From: Meconema thalassinum
Taxonomy: Eukaryota; Arthropoda; Insecta; Orthoptera; Tettigoniidae
Length of the DNA stretch: 64,000 nt
Direction: 5' to 3'
Assembly: GCA_946902985.2 (NCBI GenBank)
Contig: OX336393.1
Location: 363,612,779-363,676,778, forward strand
Positions 32,738 through 42,554 of this stretch are shown one piece after another. Position numbers and translations under genes: made by a program. The first letter of the stretch is position 1, and each line of letters starts with the position of its first letter. The notes under the pieces were generated by a model. The model was not told the DNA's origin and made no database searches. It saw only the letters and a list, made by a program, of their open reading frames with translations.

Positions 32738-33075
32738 GTAAGCCTCCGTGGCTTAGGCGGCAGCTCGCCGGCGTCTCACCGCAGGGTCCATGGTTCAAAT
32801 CCCGGTCACTCCATGTGAGATCTGTGCTGGACAAAACAGAGACAGCAAGGTTGTTCTCCTGGTACTCCGGTTTTCCCTGTCATAATTACATTCCAGCAAC
32901 ACTCTCCACTATCATTTCATTTCATCTGTCATTCATTTAATCGTTGCCCCAGAGGAGTGCGTCAGGCCTCGGCAGCCGGCACAGTTCACATCATCGCCGC
33001 TAGATGGGGGCCTCATTCATTCCATTCCTGACCCGGTCGGAGACTGGAAGCAGGCTGTGGATTTCCATTTTTTCA
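32738..33075 (+). repeat. tRNA-derived SINE, family E, copy 2 (full length)
   Basis: Head GCCTCCGTGGCTTAGGCGGC, B-box region TGGTTCAAATCCCGG, body to GGCTGTGGATTTCCATTT. Perfect 17-bp target duplication TTTACATTTCAGTTAGA at 32721-32737 and 33076-33092. Confidence 0.96.
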
Positions 33076-33307
33076 TTTACATTTCAGTTAGAATTCCAAG
33101 TTCTACGTTCCCTAACTTAAGAAGGCAACCACTAAAAATTGGATCATCATAACACTCACCGGTTATTCGATATTTATGAAATTATACGATTTGAGTAGAC
33201 CTACTCATTCCTTTGATTTACTGTTTCTGAAATCCTTGCAAAATGATGAAGGAAAGACCTCAGAATGTTAAAATGACATGAAACAGGCGTTGTTGTTGTT
33301 TGAGTCT

Positions 33308-36283
33308 TCAGTCTTTTGACTGGTTTGATGCAGATCTCCATGCCTCCCTGTCCTGAGCTAATCGTTTCATCTCTACATAGCTCCGACACCCTACATCGGA
33401 GGCAATCTGTTTAACATATTCTAACCTTGGTCTACCCCTACAGTTTTTGTCCTCGACCCTTCCTTCCATAACTAAGCTTGCTATTCCTGGGTGTCTTAGT
33501 ATGTGTCCTACCAACCTATCTCTTCTCTTTATTAACAGTCCCCAGAAACGTCTCTCCTCTCCCACTCGCCTTAATACCTCTTCGTTTGTAACCCTATCTA
33601 CCCATCTGATCTTCATCATTCTCCTGTAACACCACATTTCAAATGCTTCAATTCTCCTCTTTTCTGCTGCACCAATAGTCCAAGTTTCACTTCCATAGAG
33701 CGCCACGCTCCAGACAAAGGCTTTCAAAAATGACTTCCTAATACCTAAATCTATATTCGATGTCAGCAGATTCCTTTTTTGTAGAAATGCTTTCTTTGCC
33801 TGAGCCAACCTACTTTTAATATCCTCTTTGCTTCGTCCATCACTGGTTATTCTGCTTCCTAAGTAACAGAAGTCTCCTACTTCCTTCAGCTTTTCACCTG
33901 CCAATTTGATCTCCATAGAAGTTTCTGATTTATTTCGGCTGCATTCCAGTATTTTTGTTTTACATTTATTTATTTTCATCATGAATTCTTTCCGTAAGAC
34001 GGAGTCCATACCATTCAAAAACTCATTCAAATCCTCAGGCTTGTCGGCCAAGATGACGATGTCATCAGCAAATCTCAGAGTTGAAATTATTTCTCCTTGA
34101 ATCTTCACTCCCACTTTAAATTTTTCTCCAATTTCCTTCATTGCTTGTTCAATGTAAAGATTGAAAAGTATGGGTGATAAGTTGCAGCCTTGCCTTACAC
34201 CTTTCTGAATACCAGCTTCTCTCTCATGTCCTTCAACTCGAATGACTGCTGTCTGGTTTCTGTACAGATTGTATATCACCCTCCTATCCCTGTACTTTAT
34301 TCCAATTGATTTCAAAATGTCAAACAATTTAGTCCAATCAACGTTATCAAAAGCATTTTCTAAGTCTACAAAAGCCATGAACGTTCTCTTATCTTTCCTT
34401 ATTCTACCTTCTAAAATCAGCCTAAGACTTAGTACAGCTTCCCTTGTTCCTACATTTCTCCTGAAACCAAACTGGTCTTCACCCAACTCCGTTTCTATCT
34501 GGCTTTCAATCCTCTTGTAAATTATTCTAGACAGGATCTTTGAAGCATGAGTAATCAAACTGATTGTACGGTAATCTTCACATCTGTCAGCTCCCACTTT
34601 CTTTGGTATAGGGATGATTACATTCTTCTTGAAATCAGGGGGTACCTCACCTGTCTCATAAATCCTACACACCAAGTGAAATAACCTGATCAGACCTTCA
34701 TCTCCTATGCAGCGTAGCAACTCAGTCGGTATATCATCTATGCCTGGTGCTTTGTTCCTGCTTAAGTCTTCCAAAGCTCTATCAAATTCTGATCTCAATA
34801 TTAAATCTCCTTTCGCATCCTCATCAATTTCCTCCTCCCTTTCCATTACATGATTATCAATCTCCTTTCCCTTATACAAACTCTCTATGTAAGCTTTCCA
34901 TCTCTCAACCTTTTCTTCCCTATCTGTTAGAGGCTTTCCATTTGTGTCCTTAATATTACAGCACTTAGTCTTCTTTTCCCCAAAAGTATTCTTAATCCTT
35001 CGATAAGCTGTGTCTACTTTTCCTAATTTCAGACAATTTTCTATACCTGCACATTTCTCTTTCAACCATTCTTCTTTCGCTTCCTTGCACTTCTTGTTAA
35101 CCTCATTTCTCAGACGTCTGTATTCTGCTTTCCCCTTTTCATCTCTTAGATTCTTGTGTTTCCGCCTTTCATCCATCAATTCTAGTATATCCTGAGTGAT
35201 CCACGGTTTTCTACCCATTCTTTCTTTCCTACCAATGTTTTCTTCTGCGGATTTTGTTATTTCATTCTTCAAAAGTGCCCATTCGTCTGCAATTGAAGTT
35301 TGTTTAGGGTTTTTCATTAGTCCTTCCTTTATACTCTTCTTGAATCTTTCGTTTACAACCTTCTCTTTCAATCTGTCTATTGCCCACCTTTTTGGCTTTT
35401 GACTTTTCTTCAATTTCTTCAACTTTAATCTGCATTTCATTACAACCAGATTGTGGTCAGAGTTTATGTCAGCACCAGGATATGTTTTACAATCCAAAAT
35501 CTGGTTTCGAAACCTCTGCTTGACCATAATGAAGTCGATTTGGTAACGCCCTGTATCTCCTGGTCTCATCCATGTGTATATTCTTCTATTGTGGTTATTG
35601 AATAAGGTGTTAGCTATGACCAACTCATGCTCAGTGCAGAATTCTACCAGCCTGCTTCCTCGATCATTCCTTTCACCTAATCCGAAATCTCCTACTATCT
35701 TCCCTTCTCTCCCTTTTCCTACCACAGCATTCCAATCTCCCATTACTATAACATTTTCATCACCCTTGATATACCTCAGAATTTCGTCTATTTCTTCGTA
35801 GACCTTTTCAACATCCTCATCATCAGCTTGACTGGTAGGCATATAGACTTGTACCACTGTAGTGCAGGTAGGTTTTGTATTGATTTTTGCTACAATAATC
35901 CGTTCACTATATTGCTCATAATATTCCACCCGCTGTCCAAGTTTCCTACTCAATATGAGGCCAACCCCTGCTTGGCCATTGTTTGATTTAGTGCTAATGA
36001 CCCTATAGTCTCCTGACCAAAAGTCCTGTTCTTCCTGCCAGCGCATTTCACTAATCCCAACCAAATCCAACCTCAACCTATCCATTTCCCTTTCTAAGTT
36101 TTCTAACCTTCCACTTCCTAGCAGACTTCTAACATTCCACGCTCCGATCCGTAGAATGTCAGATTTCCTCTTTGTCACTTCTGTGATGTTAACCCCCTCT
36201 CGAGTAGTCCCCACCCGGAGATCCGAACGGGGGACTAGTTTACCTCCGGATTGAAATTTTACAAGGGAGGAGGCCATCATCAC
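33308..36283 (-). CDS. RTE protein: APE endonuclease and reverse transcriptase
   Basis: A 991-residue protein that would nick the target and reverse-transcribe its own RNA at the nick. Residues 45-285 form an APE-type endonuclease with the expected catalytic positions: N50 (WNVRSL), E79 (SEMRW), D183 and N185 (GDWNAVVG), D250 (YQIDFI) and D276/H277 (SDHNLV). Residues 500-770 form the reverse transcriptase: NKAPGIDDIP (510), FVDLENAFD with D640, GVRQGCNLSP (695), FADD at 738-741. The tail holds SVALYGSETWT, AFEMWCYRRM and RRDRLVGHILRHPGI, then GRPRLEYV. Length and order are normal for the RTE clade; annotated insect relatives are often labelled craniofacial development protein 2-like. The start is the first ATG of the open frame (MMMASS). 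There is no stop or frameshift, so the enzyme may be functional. Open frames on the opposite strand within this span are shadows. Confidence 0.95.
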   Translation of the reverse strand: MMMASSLVKFQSGGKLVPRSDLRVGTTREGVNITEVTKRKSDILRIGAWNVRSLLGSGRLENLEREMDRLRLDLVGISEMRWQEEQDFWSGDYRVISTKSNNGQAGVGLILSRKLGQRVEYYEQYSERIIVAKINTKPTCTTVVQVYMPTSQADDEDVEKVYEEIDEILRYIKGDENVIVMGDWNAVVGKGREGKIVGDFGLGERNDRGSRLVEFCTEHELVIANTLFNNHNRRIYTWMRPGDTGRYQIDFIMVKQRFRNQILDCKTYPGADINSDHNLVVMKCRLKLKKLKKSQKPKRWAIDRLKEKVVNERFKKSIKEGLMKNPKQTSIADEWALLKNEITKSAEENIGRKERMGRKPWITQDILELMDERRKHKNLRDEKGKAEYRRLRNEVNKKCKEAKEEWLKEKCAGIENCLKLGKVDTAYRRIKNTFGEKKTKCCNIKDTNGKPLTDREEKVERWKAYIESLYKGKEIDNHVMEREEEIDEDAKGDLILRSEFDRALEDLSRNKAPGIDDIPTELLRCIGDEGLIRLFHLVCRIYETGEVPPDFKKNVIIPIPKKVGADRCEDYRTISLITHASKILSRIIYKRIESQIETELGEDQFGFRRNVGTREAVLSLRLILEGRIRKDKRTFMAFVDLENAFDNVDWTKLFDILKSIGIKYRDRRVIYNLYRNQTAVIRVEGHEREAGIQKGVRQGCNLSPILFNLYIEQAMKEIGEKFKVGVKIQGEIISTLRFADDIVILADKPEDLNEFLNGMDSVLRKEFMMKINKCKTKILECSRNKSETSMEIKLAGEKLKEVGDFCYLGSRITSDGRSKEDIKSRLAQAKKAFLQKRNLLTSNIDLGIRKSFLKAFVWSVALYGSETWTIGAAEKRRIEAFEMWCYRRMMKIRWVDRVTNEEVLRRVGEERRFWGLLIKRRDRLVGHILRHPGIASLVMEGRVEDKNCRGRPRLEYVKQIASDVGCRSYVEMKRLAQDREAWRSASNQSKD

Positions 36284-36752
36284 ATGTAATTATGCATAGA
36301 GAGGTGCATATCCTCGGGAATAGCATACGGCTGTAGTTTCCCGTTGCCTTCAGCCGTGCAGCAGGACGCAGTGTATGATTTATGTATGATAAAAGGAAGC
36401 CAAGCAGTAACGATTTCAGTGAATAAGTCAGAAACAAACTTGGCGTCCGTGCGCTTCTTAAGCTTACGCTGGGCAAACCGTTAAAAATATCAATATACTA
36501 TGAGCGTAAGAATTGGTCAGCGTGAAAAGTTCTACAAAAAAGTCCCCGAGAGCATATCTCTATCAGTCTATCTTCAATACATCGCCCACTATAAGTGATT
36601 TTAGACTGGATGGAAGGGGCACGTCCCCGCGCGCTCTGGTGAGCGTGACGGCATCCAGCGCACTTGACCTTGCTTTGCCCTTGGTTTGCACTTGCCATTC
36701 GCGAGTAATTTGAAACAAGATAAGCAAGATAAGTATTATGCAGATAATTTTC
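36284..36752 (-). promoter_or_regulatory. RTE 5' leader, candidate internal promoter region
   Basis: The segment lies between the 5' target duplication and the ATG. Its distal 350 bp is GC-rich in part (CCCGCGCGCTCTGGTGAGCG region) and is shared with non-coding repeats at 3076-3450 and 11880-12045. A promoter is expected here because RTE elements need one, but no specific element can be read from the sequence. Confidence 0.5.
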
Positions 36753-36762
36753 TAACAGGCGT

Positions 36763-37498
36763 TACAGCAGCCAAATAGTGAAGTGGACAGCAAGTATGGA
36801 GCGTATTTTCCTACAACAACAGTATCTGCAAATCGCACACTTCGTACTTTTTTTTAAAGTCATTTTTTAAAGAAAGTATAGATATTCATGAAATTTAGAG
36901 TGCAATTCGTCACTGAAAATGTCTATTCTGTTTCATTTGAATGCTCATTTGTCACGATCGGTCGCTTGTGAGCGCCGCAGGAGGGATCTATACTACTGAA
37001 ATAATATACATATGATGATGATGATGATGCATTTGTGAAACAGCATCTAAGGAATACATTATAACTGACGGATACAATGTCACATGTTCTTGCGCATGTT
37101 TGTCACCGCCAATTTATTGCACGCAGGCTGTGCCGTCATTACCGTGACGCCTGCCATGGGTTTGATTGATTTGTTGTACAATTGCTGGTTGACTCGTGCA
37201 TACGCAGTCGGCACAAAAGCTACCGCATATTGTATACACCAATCACAACGTATTTCTCTCCATTCTTTTACGACTTGGATACATTGAGTACACACTACCT
37301 TTGTGTGATTGGCAAGCTCCATTGCGTCATATTGCCTGCAGTTGAAGTAAACAAGTAAAGAACAGCATTAACTGCTTTATTTCACGGACAATTTCATATT
37401 TGTGTAGGTTGGTTTCGTAATTAATTTTAGGGGCTTGGGATATCTTGGTCATCAGCCCCATGCAGATGGGAATGTGTTGAATTATTCCACAGGTTATC
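36763..37498. other. No recognised gene; (ATG)n at 37013-37029
   Basis: Overlapping frames on both strands at 37080-37322 lack a known domain. A short CAGCCCCATGCAGATG segment at 37455 resembles SINE tails. Nothing more can be supported. Confidence 0.45.
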
Positions 37499-37570
37499 AG
37501 GCAAGGAAGGCATTTCTACAGAAAAGAAATCTGTTGACATCAAGTATAGATTTTGGTATTACAGTGAAAG
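37499..37570 (+). pseudogene. RTE fragment, short
   Basis: Encodes ARKAFLQKRNLLTSSIDFGI, nearly the same as the intact RTE (KKAFLQKRNLLTSNIDLGI). Only about 70 bp remain. Confidence 0.8.
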
Positions 37571-37820
37571 CATTTCCTACAAAACGTAGCATTGCCGGGC
37601 CGTGTAGCGGGTGGATAGTGATTAGTCACCGCCAGTTGATTAGCATCTACCGTTACACAACAGTAGGCTGGGAATCACCGCATGCGGTCATAACACTGAT
37701 TACATTCCCAGCTGGTAAGATACCTTACTTCAGAGTGTTAACCCTTGTGGTGAAATAATGTAGCCTGTCTCGTATCCCGTGAACATAGTTAGCTATTGAA
37801 CAAAACATCGTAATTTCCCA

Positions 37821-38085
37821 GTGAAAACTTATCTTCTCAAGAACAATTATCCCAGTAAACGTATTCGTACATTTCAGGGCCGTGCGATTTTTAACTTGCG
37901 GGGGAGCCTCAAACAAAAGGTTTACAGAAACAATCCACGTACTCTGGAGGCTATTGAGAACGAAATAACTACACTGATACGAAATATCAGTGAGGATGAG
38001 TTACAGATAGTGTACAAAAACTTCCTACGTCGGTGCAATGTGTGTTTTGATAATGGACAGTTTTTCTAGCAACTACTCTGAAATT
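37821..38085 (+). pseudogene. DUF4817/mariner-type transposase, C-terminal fragment
   Basis: Encodes GSLKQKVYRNNPRTLEAIEN, then ISEDELQIVYKNFLRRCNVC and a stop after FDNGQFF. The pattern LWGxLKxxVY ... I...I ... RRC.xC matches the C-terminal end of insect DDE transposases that carry an N-terminal DUF4817 domain. The catalytic core is missing; the residues before GSLKQ (around 37880) are corrupted relative to the usual SPD..PLDFYLW. Dead fragment. Confidence 0.65.
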
Positions 38086-38250
38086 CTGGTAAATAAATAT
38101 GATAAATAAAAACTTTAAAAAGTGTAAATATGTTAAACTAGGTGGGCGCTATGCTGCTGCTAGCGCCGGTGCCTTGCTCAACAGGCGACTATACACAGTG
38201 AACCGGCCGTAACGCGGTGACTGCGAGGCCCCGTTCTATAGGGAAGGCTC

Positions 38251-38633
38251 TCATTGTAGCACGTCAGTTTTAAAAGCCTTTGGAAGTGAAACTTGAAGAA
38301 TGATGAAAATGAGTTGGTTAGATAAAGCAAAGCCAAGAAAAGCAAAGTCAACTCCGTACAGGCCATGGAGGACCTGGGAGTAGTGGAAGGTAGAAGCTTC
38401 CACTTTTTGTGACTTCGGCACTAGATGGGATGGAATTGTTAGCTCCACGCACGGCCGTCTTTGCTCCCAGGAATTACCCTGGTACTCATTTCTGGTGTAG
38501 GTTGAGTGAACCCCAGGGCTATTTGCGTTTCCGAAAGTGGTAGTCTTGTTTCTGAAATCGAACACCTGGGTGGGGATCGAACCCACTCCATTTCGGTTAG
38601 AAGCTCAGCGCATCTACCGACTGCGCCACGCAC
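38251..38633 (-). repeat. tRNA-derived SINE, family J
   Basis: On the minus strand: GTGCGTGGCGCAGTCGGTAG (A box), GTGGGTTCGATCCCCACC (B box), body with TGGGGTTCACTCAACCTACA and AGCTAACAATTCCATCCCAT. The head is well conserved, suggesting a young family. Single copy in this window. Confidence 0.85.
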
Positions 38634-38635
38634 CC

Positions 38636-39590
38636 CCCGAGATGGGTAGATAGAGTATCAAATGAAGAGGCATTAAGAAGAGTGGGAGAGGAGAGATGTT
38701 TCTGGCGACTGGTAATGAAGTGAAGAGGTTGGTAGGACACATACTAAGACACTCAAGAATAGCGAACTTGAAGGGTCGAGGACAAGAACTGTAGGGGTAG
38801 ACCAAGGTTAGAATATGAGTCGTCCAATTGCAAAACTCGTTTAATCCACTTGTGAATAAGGATCATGTTATAAAATTAATTATTTAATAATTTTATTTTA
38901 TTTTACTTCATTTAATTTTATATTGTTTTATTTTATTTTGGTGTCTTTTCGTTTGGTTTTGTTTTGTTTTATTTTATTTCGTTTAATTTTGTTTTAAATT
39001 GTTTTGTAGACTATTATTTTATTTTGTTTTGTTTATTTTGTTTTGTTATATTTTGTTTTGATTTTGTTTTGTTCATTATGTTTTAATTTGTTTTGTTTTA
39101 TTTTGATTTTCAGAAAACAAACATAAAACCAAAAACCAAAAACACGAAGAAAAAAGCAAAATTCAAAAACAAAAGCAAACGCAGAAAAAAAGCAAGAAAC
39201 ACAAAGCAAAAAGCAAAACTCAAAAAAAGCAAAAGCAGAAAACAAACACAAAACCAAAAAAAGATAGAAAAGCAAAAAGTAAAATTCAAAAGCAAAAGCA
39301 CAAAGCAAACACAAAACCAAAAAAGAAAGCAAAAAGAAAAAAACTAGAAAACAACAAACACAAAAGATGCGCGAGTAAAAGTTCAGAGAAACGTTTCTCA
39401 TGAAAATGATCCTTATTCACAAGTGGATTAAACGAGTTTTACAACTGTACGTCTCATATGTAAAACAGATTGACTCTGCTGTAAGGTGTGTTAGGTATGT
39501 AGAAATGAAAGGATTAGCTCAGGGCAGGGAGGCATGGAGGGCTGCATAAGGCCAGTTAAAAGAAGGAAGACTCAAACAGCAACATCAGAT
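38636..39590 (+). pseudogene. RTE 3' fragment, split by a MITE
   Basis: Left part (38636-38816) encodes RWVDRVSNEEALRRVGEERC, continuing through GACAAGAACTGTAGGGG to GGTTAGAATAT. Right part (39460-39590) continues GTAAAACAGATTGAC, ATGTAGAAATGAAAGGATTA and GGCATGGAGGGCTGCAT, then GACTCAAACAGCAAC. Frames are broken. The interruption is a 639-bp element. Confidence 0.88.
38817..39455. mobile_element. Strand-asymmetric MITE with ~45-bp inverted ends
   Basis: Inserted in the RTE fragment after GAATAT; ATAT flanks both sides (38813-38816, 39456-39459). Terminal repeats begin GAGTCGTCCAATTGC and GAGACGTACAGTTGT (inverse of the right end), and share AAACTCGTTTAATCCACTTG and AATAAGGATCAT. The left half of the interior is built of TTTTG/TTTTA words and the right half of AAAAC/AAAGC words, so the whole element can fold into one long imperfect hairpin. 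The frames at 39033-39401 are low-complexity artefacts. Confidence 0.88.
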
Positions 39591-40174
39591 AGATTGTACC
39601 CAAACTCAAGTACACGGGACTACGTGATCACAATGTCGCAGAGTCTATAAATGAATCAATAACTTAAAACGGAGACTTACTCAACGAACAAAATCATAAA
39701 ATTAATACTCAATTGATCTTTTTATGAAATGTGTAGGGTTATAAAATGAATTGTGGAATGAAGCTTTCGAAATCTCGGCTAGCCACACAGCTGAAAAGGT
39801 GTATTCAACTGAAATATATTGTCTTTTAATCCCCTTTATTGAGTAGTTGGCAATGTGATAGAAAATCCTCAATGATTTATCCTCGGTGAGCCGTGCAGGG
39901 ATCATGTGTGTGTGGAATATGAAATGCTGATAATCACAGCGTACTAGCTGAAGAATTTCCTCTCATTTATTTCTGGTGCCATTACCAATTAACGGGTTAT
40001 CCCGACAGAGTTTGTTATTAATTATTGCTAATTAAATGTATAATTCTGTTTGCTTACCGAATATTTCAGCCATAACCGCGTTATCTCACACACATGGGGC
40101 ATCCGGATTGGTTTAAACTCGTTAGTCGGTCGTCAATTGAGCGCAAGAATGATAAGCCGACGTAGCGTAACTCT
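39591..40174. other. No recognised gene
   Basis: Starts with a short SINE A 3'-end-like piece (AGATTGTACCCAAACTCAAG, GTACACGGGACTACGTG; 39588-39660). The rest is unremarkable. Confidence 0.5.
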
Positions 40175-40455
40175 CTCACTGGGGGTCCAGCTCTGGTGTA
40201 GCAGCTAGCTGCCGCTCCGGAGGTCTGGGTTCACTTCCCACCTCAGCCATCATGGAAGTGGTTCTCCATGGTTTCCCCACTGCTACTCCAGGCAAATGCT
40301 GGGACGGTACCTTACTTAAAACCACGATCACTTCCTATTATTATTCTGGAACTGGGTGAGTTAGTCGTGGTCGTTACGGCATGGCTGCAGGCAGTCGCTC
40401 ACATCCGGGAGGCGAGGAGGTCCTCGGACACTCCCGACACTAAAAGCCATACGCT
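40175..40455 (+). repeat. tRNA-derived SINE, family H, with poly-A end
   Basis: Head CTCTGGTGTAGCAGCTAGC, B-box-like CTGGGTTCACTTCCC, then GGCAAATGCTGGGACGGTAC and TCCTCGGACACTCCCGACAC, ending AAAAGCCATACGCT and a run of A. Confidence 0.75.
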
Positions 40456-40463
40456 AAAAAAAA

Positions 40464-40503
40464 AATCAACGTTTCGATCTTCAAGCGGTCATTATCAGAT
40501 CTT
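40464..40503 (-). ncRNA. Hammerhead-like motif, partial
   Basis: Minus strand: AGAT, CTGATAAT (core changed), stem-like GACCG/AGATC around CTTGA, GAAACG. A related copy is at 41105-41147. Likely a decayed remnant of a foldback N arm. Confidence 0.35.
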
Positions 40504-40537
40504 GATCACTGTATAATAGTGATCATAAACTAATGGT

Positions 40538-41050
40538 GCCCTCTGTGGCGTAGTTGGTAGCATGCTGAGCGTCTATACCCAAGGTCGCGGGTTCAAACCC
40601 AGCCGAAGTCGTCGGATTCGTTAAGAGCGTTGAAAATCACTCAGTATGTATTCTTTCGGAGGGGAAGTAAAGCCGGCGGGCCCATATAATAGATTTATGG
40701 CATGTAAAAGAACCTTCCACTAACTACAATTATGTGAAGCTAAATTTGTAGGTTCTATTTGAATAATGCTCTTTTAAGTTCCAACGTTCACTGCCAGGTT
40801 CCGGTTGCAGTGGCATCTAGTAGCCGAGTTTACAGCTAGGTGTCGTTGACGGTAGCATTTGGTAGCGAAACTAGGAACTACTTAATATTGATCGTTTGCA
40901 GTCTTTACCTGAATTACAGAAAACACACACTAATACAGCCATCTCAATTAACACAGGTTAGCAGACAGATTCTACACCCACCGAAAGTACACGGGGCTAC
41001 ATGACCGCGTTGTCGCAGCCCCTTAACTAAGAAACCAACCAACCAGCCAA
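40538..41050 (+). repeat. SINE family A, copy 7 (full length)
   Basis: Head with GTGGCGTAGTTGGTAGCATG, B box GGGTTCAAACCC, full body and 3' end to GAAACCAACCAACCAGCC. It lies between two related copies of SINE H tail plus hammerhead-like sequence (40320-40530 and 41060-41190). Confidence 0.9.
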
Positions 41051-41214
41051 CCAAACTTACTTAAGGCCACGGCCGCTTCCTATTAATATACTGGGTCAAT
41101 TTTTAAGATTATACGTTTCGACCTTCAAGCAGTCATCATCAAATCTGGATCACTGTGTAATAGCGATCAGAAACTAAGATAAATGTGTTTCTTTTTCTAG
41201 GAATGTCATTTGCA

Positions 41215-41745
41215 TATTATACAGGGTGTAACTAAATATGTGGGAAAGCTTCAGGGATTCGATAGAGGACCTGACATCAAGCAAAACATGTCCGGTAAAC
41301 ATAGACTATGGTGTATGTGCGTTCGTTGCCGTGTTACAAGCATTGTTTGTGGTGTGCATAACACAGACGGCGGCACGATGTTAGTTGGTCATTGTGGAGG
41401 GCACACAGGCCACTTGTACGCTTCGTCGCTATTCAAGTCTGTATGCATTCCCAAACAAATAGATAGGGCGTCAGGGACCGACACCATGGCCAGCTCGTTC
41501 TCCCGATCTCAACCCATTAGACTTCTACTTATGGGGTCATTTAAAGGCCATTGTGTATGCCACACCTACTCATAACGTAGACATGCTGCGTCAGTGAATA
41601 GAGCAAGGATGTCAGCAGGTAAGACAGATGCCGGGAATATGGGAGCGTGTGAGAAAGTCAATGATGCGGTACATAGACGCCTGAATTACAGCTCGTGGTA
41701 GCCATTTTAAGCACCTTCTTTTGAGCACCTTCTGAAGGGAACTGT
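41215..41745 (+). pseudogene. Degenerate DUF4817/mariner-type transposon, C-terminal transposase
   Basis: Starts ACAGGGTGTAACTAAATATG (41221), an end typical of this transposon group. Around 41485-41720 the plus strand encodes WPARSPDLNPLDFYLWGHLK, VYATPTHNVDMLRQ, stop, IEQGCQQVRQMPGIWERVRK, MMRYIDA, stop, and GSHFKHLL. The SPDLNPLD segment holds the third acidic catalytic residue; the rest is the normal C-terminus of the family. Two stops and a large internal deletion make it dead. The right terminus was not located. Confidence 0.72.
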
Positions 41746-41872
41746 AAGCAGTAACGTACACTTTATCATCACAAATGACCAACCTGCATAGTGAAGCGGT
41801 CTGTGTTATGTACAACACAAAAAATGCTTGTAACACGGAAACGAAAGTAAATCTGTTTACAGGACATGTTTT

Positions 41873-42075
41873 AAGGGGCGTGGTGGCACAGCGGTTAAGC
41901 TGTATGCCTCTCACCAAGGCGGATTGGGTTCGATTCCCGGTCAATGTATGTGAGATTTTCGAAGTGAAATGCCATGTCGTGTGGTTCGGATTCCTCGTAA
42001 AAAGGAGGTTCCGTGGCTCATGATCGCGAGATTAACAGTCACGTTAAACCACAAGCTTCGAAGACATGGTTTGCT
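41873..42075 (+). repeat. tRNA-derived SINE, family D, copy 2
   Basis: Head GGGGCGTGGTGGCACAGCGG, B box GGGTTCGATTCCCGG, body CATGTGAGATTTTCGAAGTG-like to CACAAGCTTCGAAG. Same family as 60015-60218. Confidence 0.88.
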
Positions 42076-42136
42076 TGTTTTCAGGTCCTCGATCGCATCC
42101 CCGGACCTTTCCCTCATATATAGTTACACCCAGTAT

Positions 42137-42187
42137 ACCCCCCCTCCCCCCTCCCCCCTCCCCCCTCCCACCCTCCCCCCCCCCCAG
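42137..42187. repeat. C-rich minisatellite (CCCCCCT)n
   Basis: Six or more CCCCCCTC-like units. The G-rich complement could form quadruplex structures. Confidence 0.9.
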
Positions 42188-42194
42188 TCATTGG

Positions 42195-42225
42195 GGAAAT
42201 TCGTGTTGATCGACTGAAGAGTTAC
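42195..42225 (+). repeat. Foldback N terminus fragment
   Basis: ATTCGTGTTGATCGACTGAA matches the right end of the foldback elements at 3932 and 8884. Confidence 0.6.
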
Positions 42226-42554
42226 AAATAACAGGTTGTATAGGCAACACTGAAATAAAAGCTTCAGAACCTTTCAGCTGCGAATTTAAGCTGTTTTAAT
42301 TATGAAGTAACGTCCTACTTCATGTAATGTCCTACAATTCATAACGAGTGTCGAAGATGGTTTCATTTTCACCAAGCGTGGCCACCTTAAGATAGGTAAC
42401 ATCTGTGTTGTTTACAGAGTGTTTGTGGTGACTAAACCAAGATCAATGAATATGGAGACTGGGCTCTTGTGTTAATTAATAACACCTCACGGTCTACTTG
42501 CGCGATGAAATACTGAAATACTGCCGCTAGCACGAGGTAGGCCGGCCAGCCCAC
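42226..42554. other. No recognised feature
   Basis: Nothing supportable is seen. Confidence 0.5.

Larger units (their letters stand above)
33292..36752 (-). mobile_element. Full-length RTE-type non-LTR retrotransposon
   Basis: Target-site duplication AACAGGCGTT at 33282-33291 and 36753-36762. Reading leftwards: about 470 bp of 5' leader (36284-36752), one 991-codon frame (36283-33308), and a very short 3' end of (CAA)n repeats (33292-33301 as GTT on the plus strand). This compact one-ORF layout with a microsatellite-like 3' end fits RTE elements. Four 3' fragments of the same family lie at 21370, 37499, 38636/39460 and 50640. The intact frame and clear duplication suggest a young insertion. 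Confidence 0.93.

Noticed and set aside
33447..35801. Plus-strand frames inside 33308-36283
   Set aside because: Antisense shadows of the intact RTE protein.
39033..39401. Hydrophobic, Phe/Leu-rich 122-residue frame resembling a membrane protein
   Set aside because: Product of the A/C-rich half of a MITE; low complexity.
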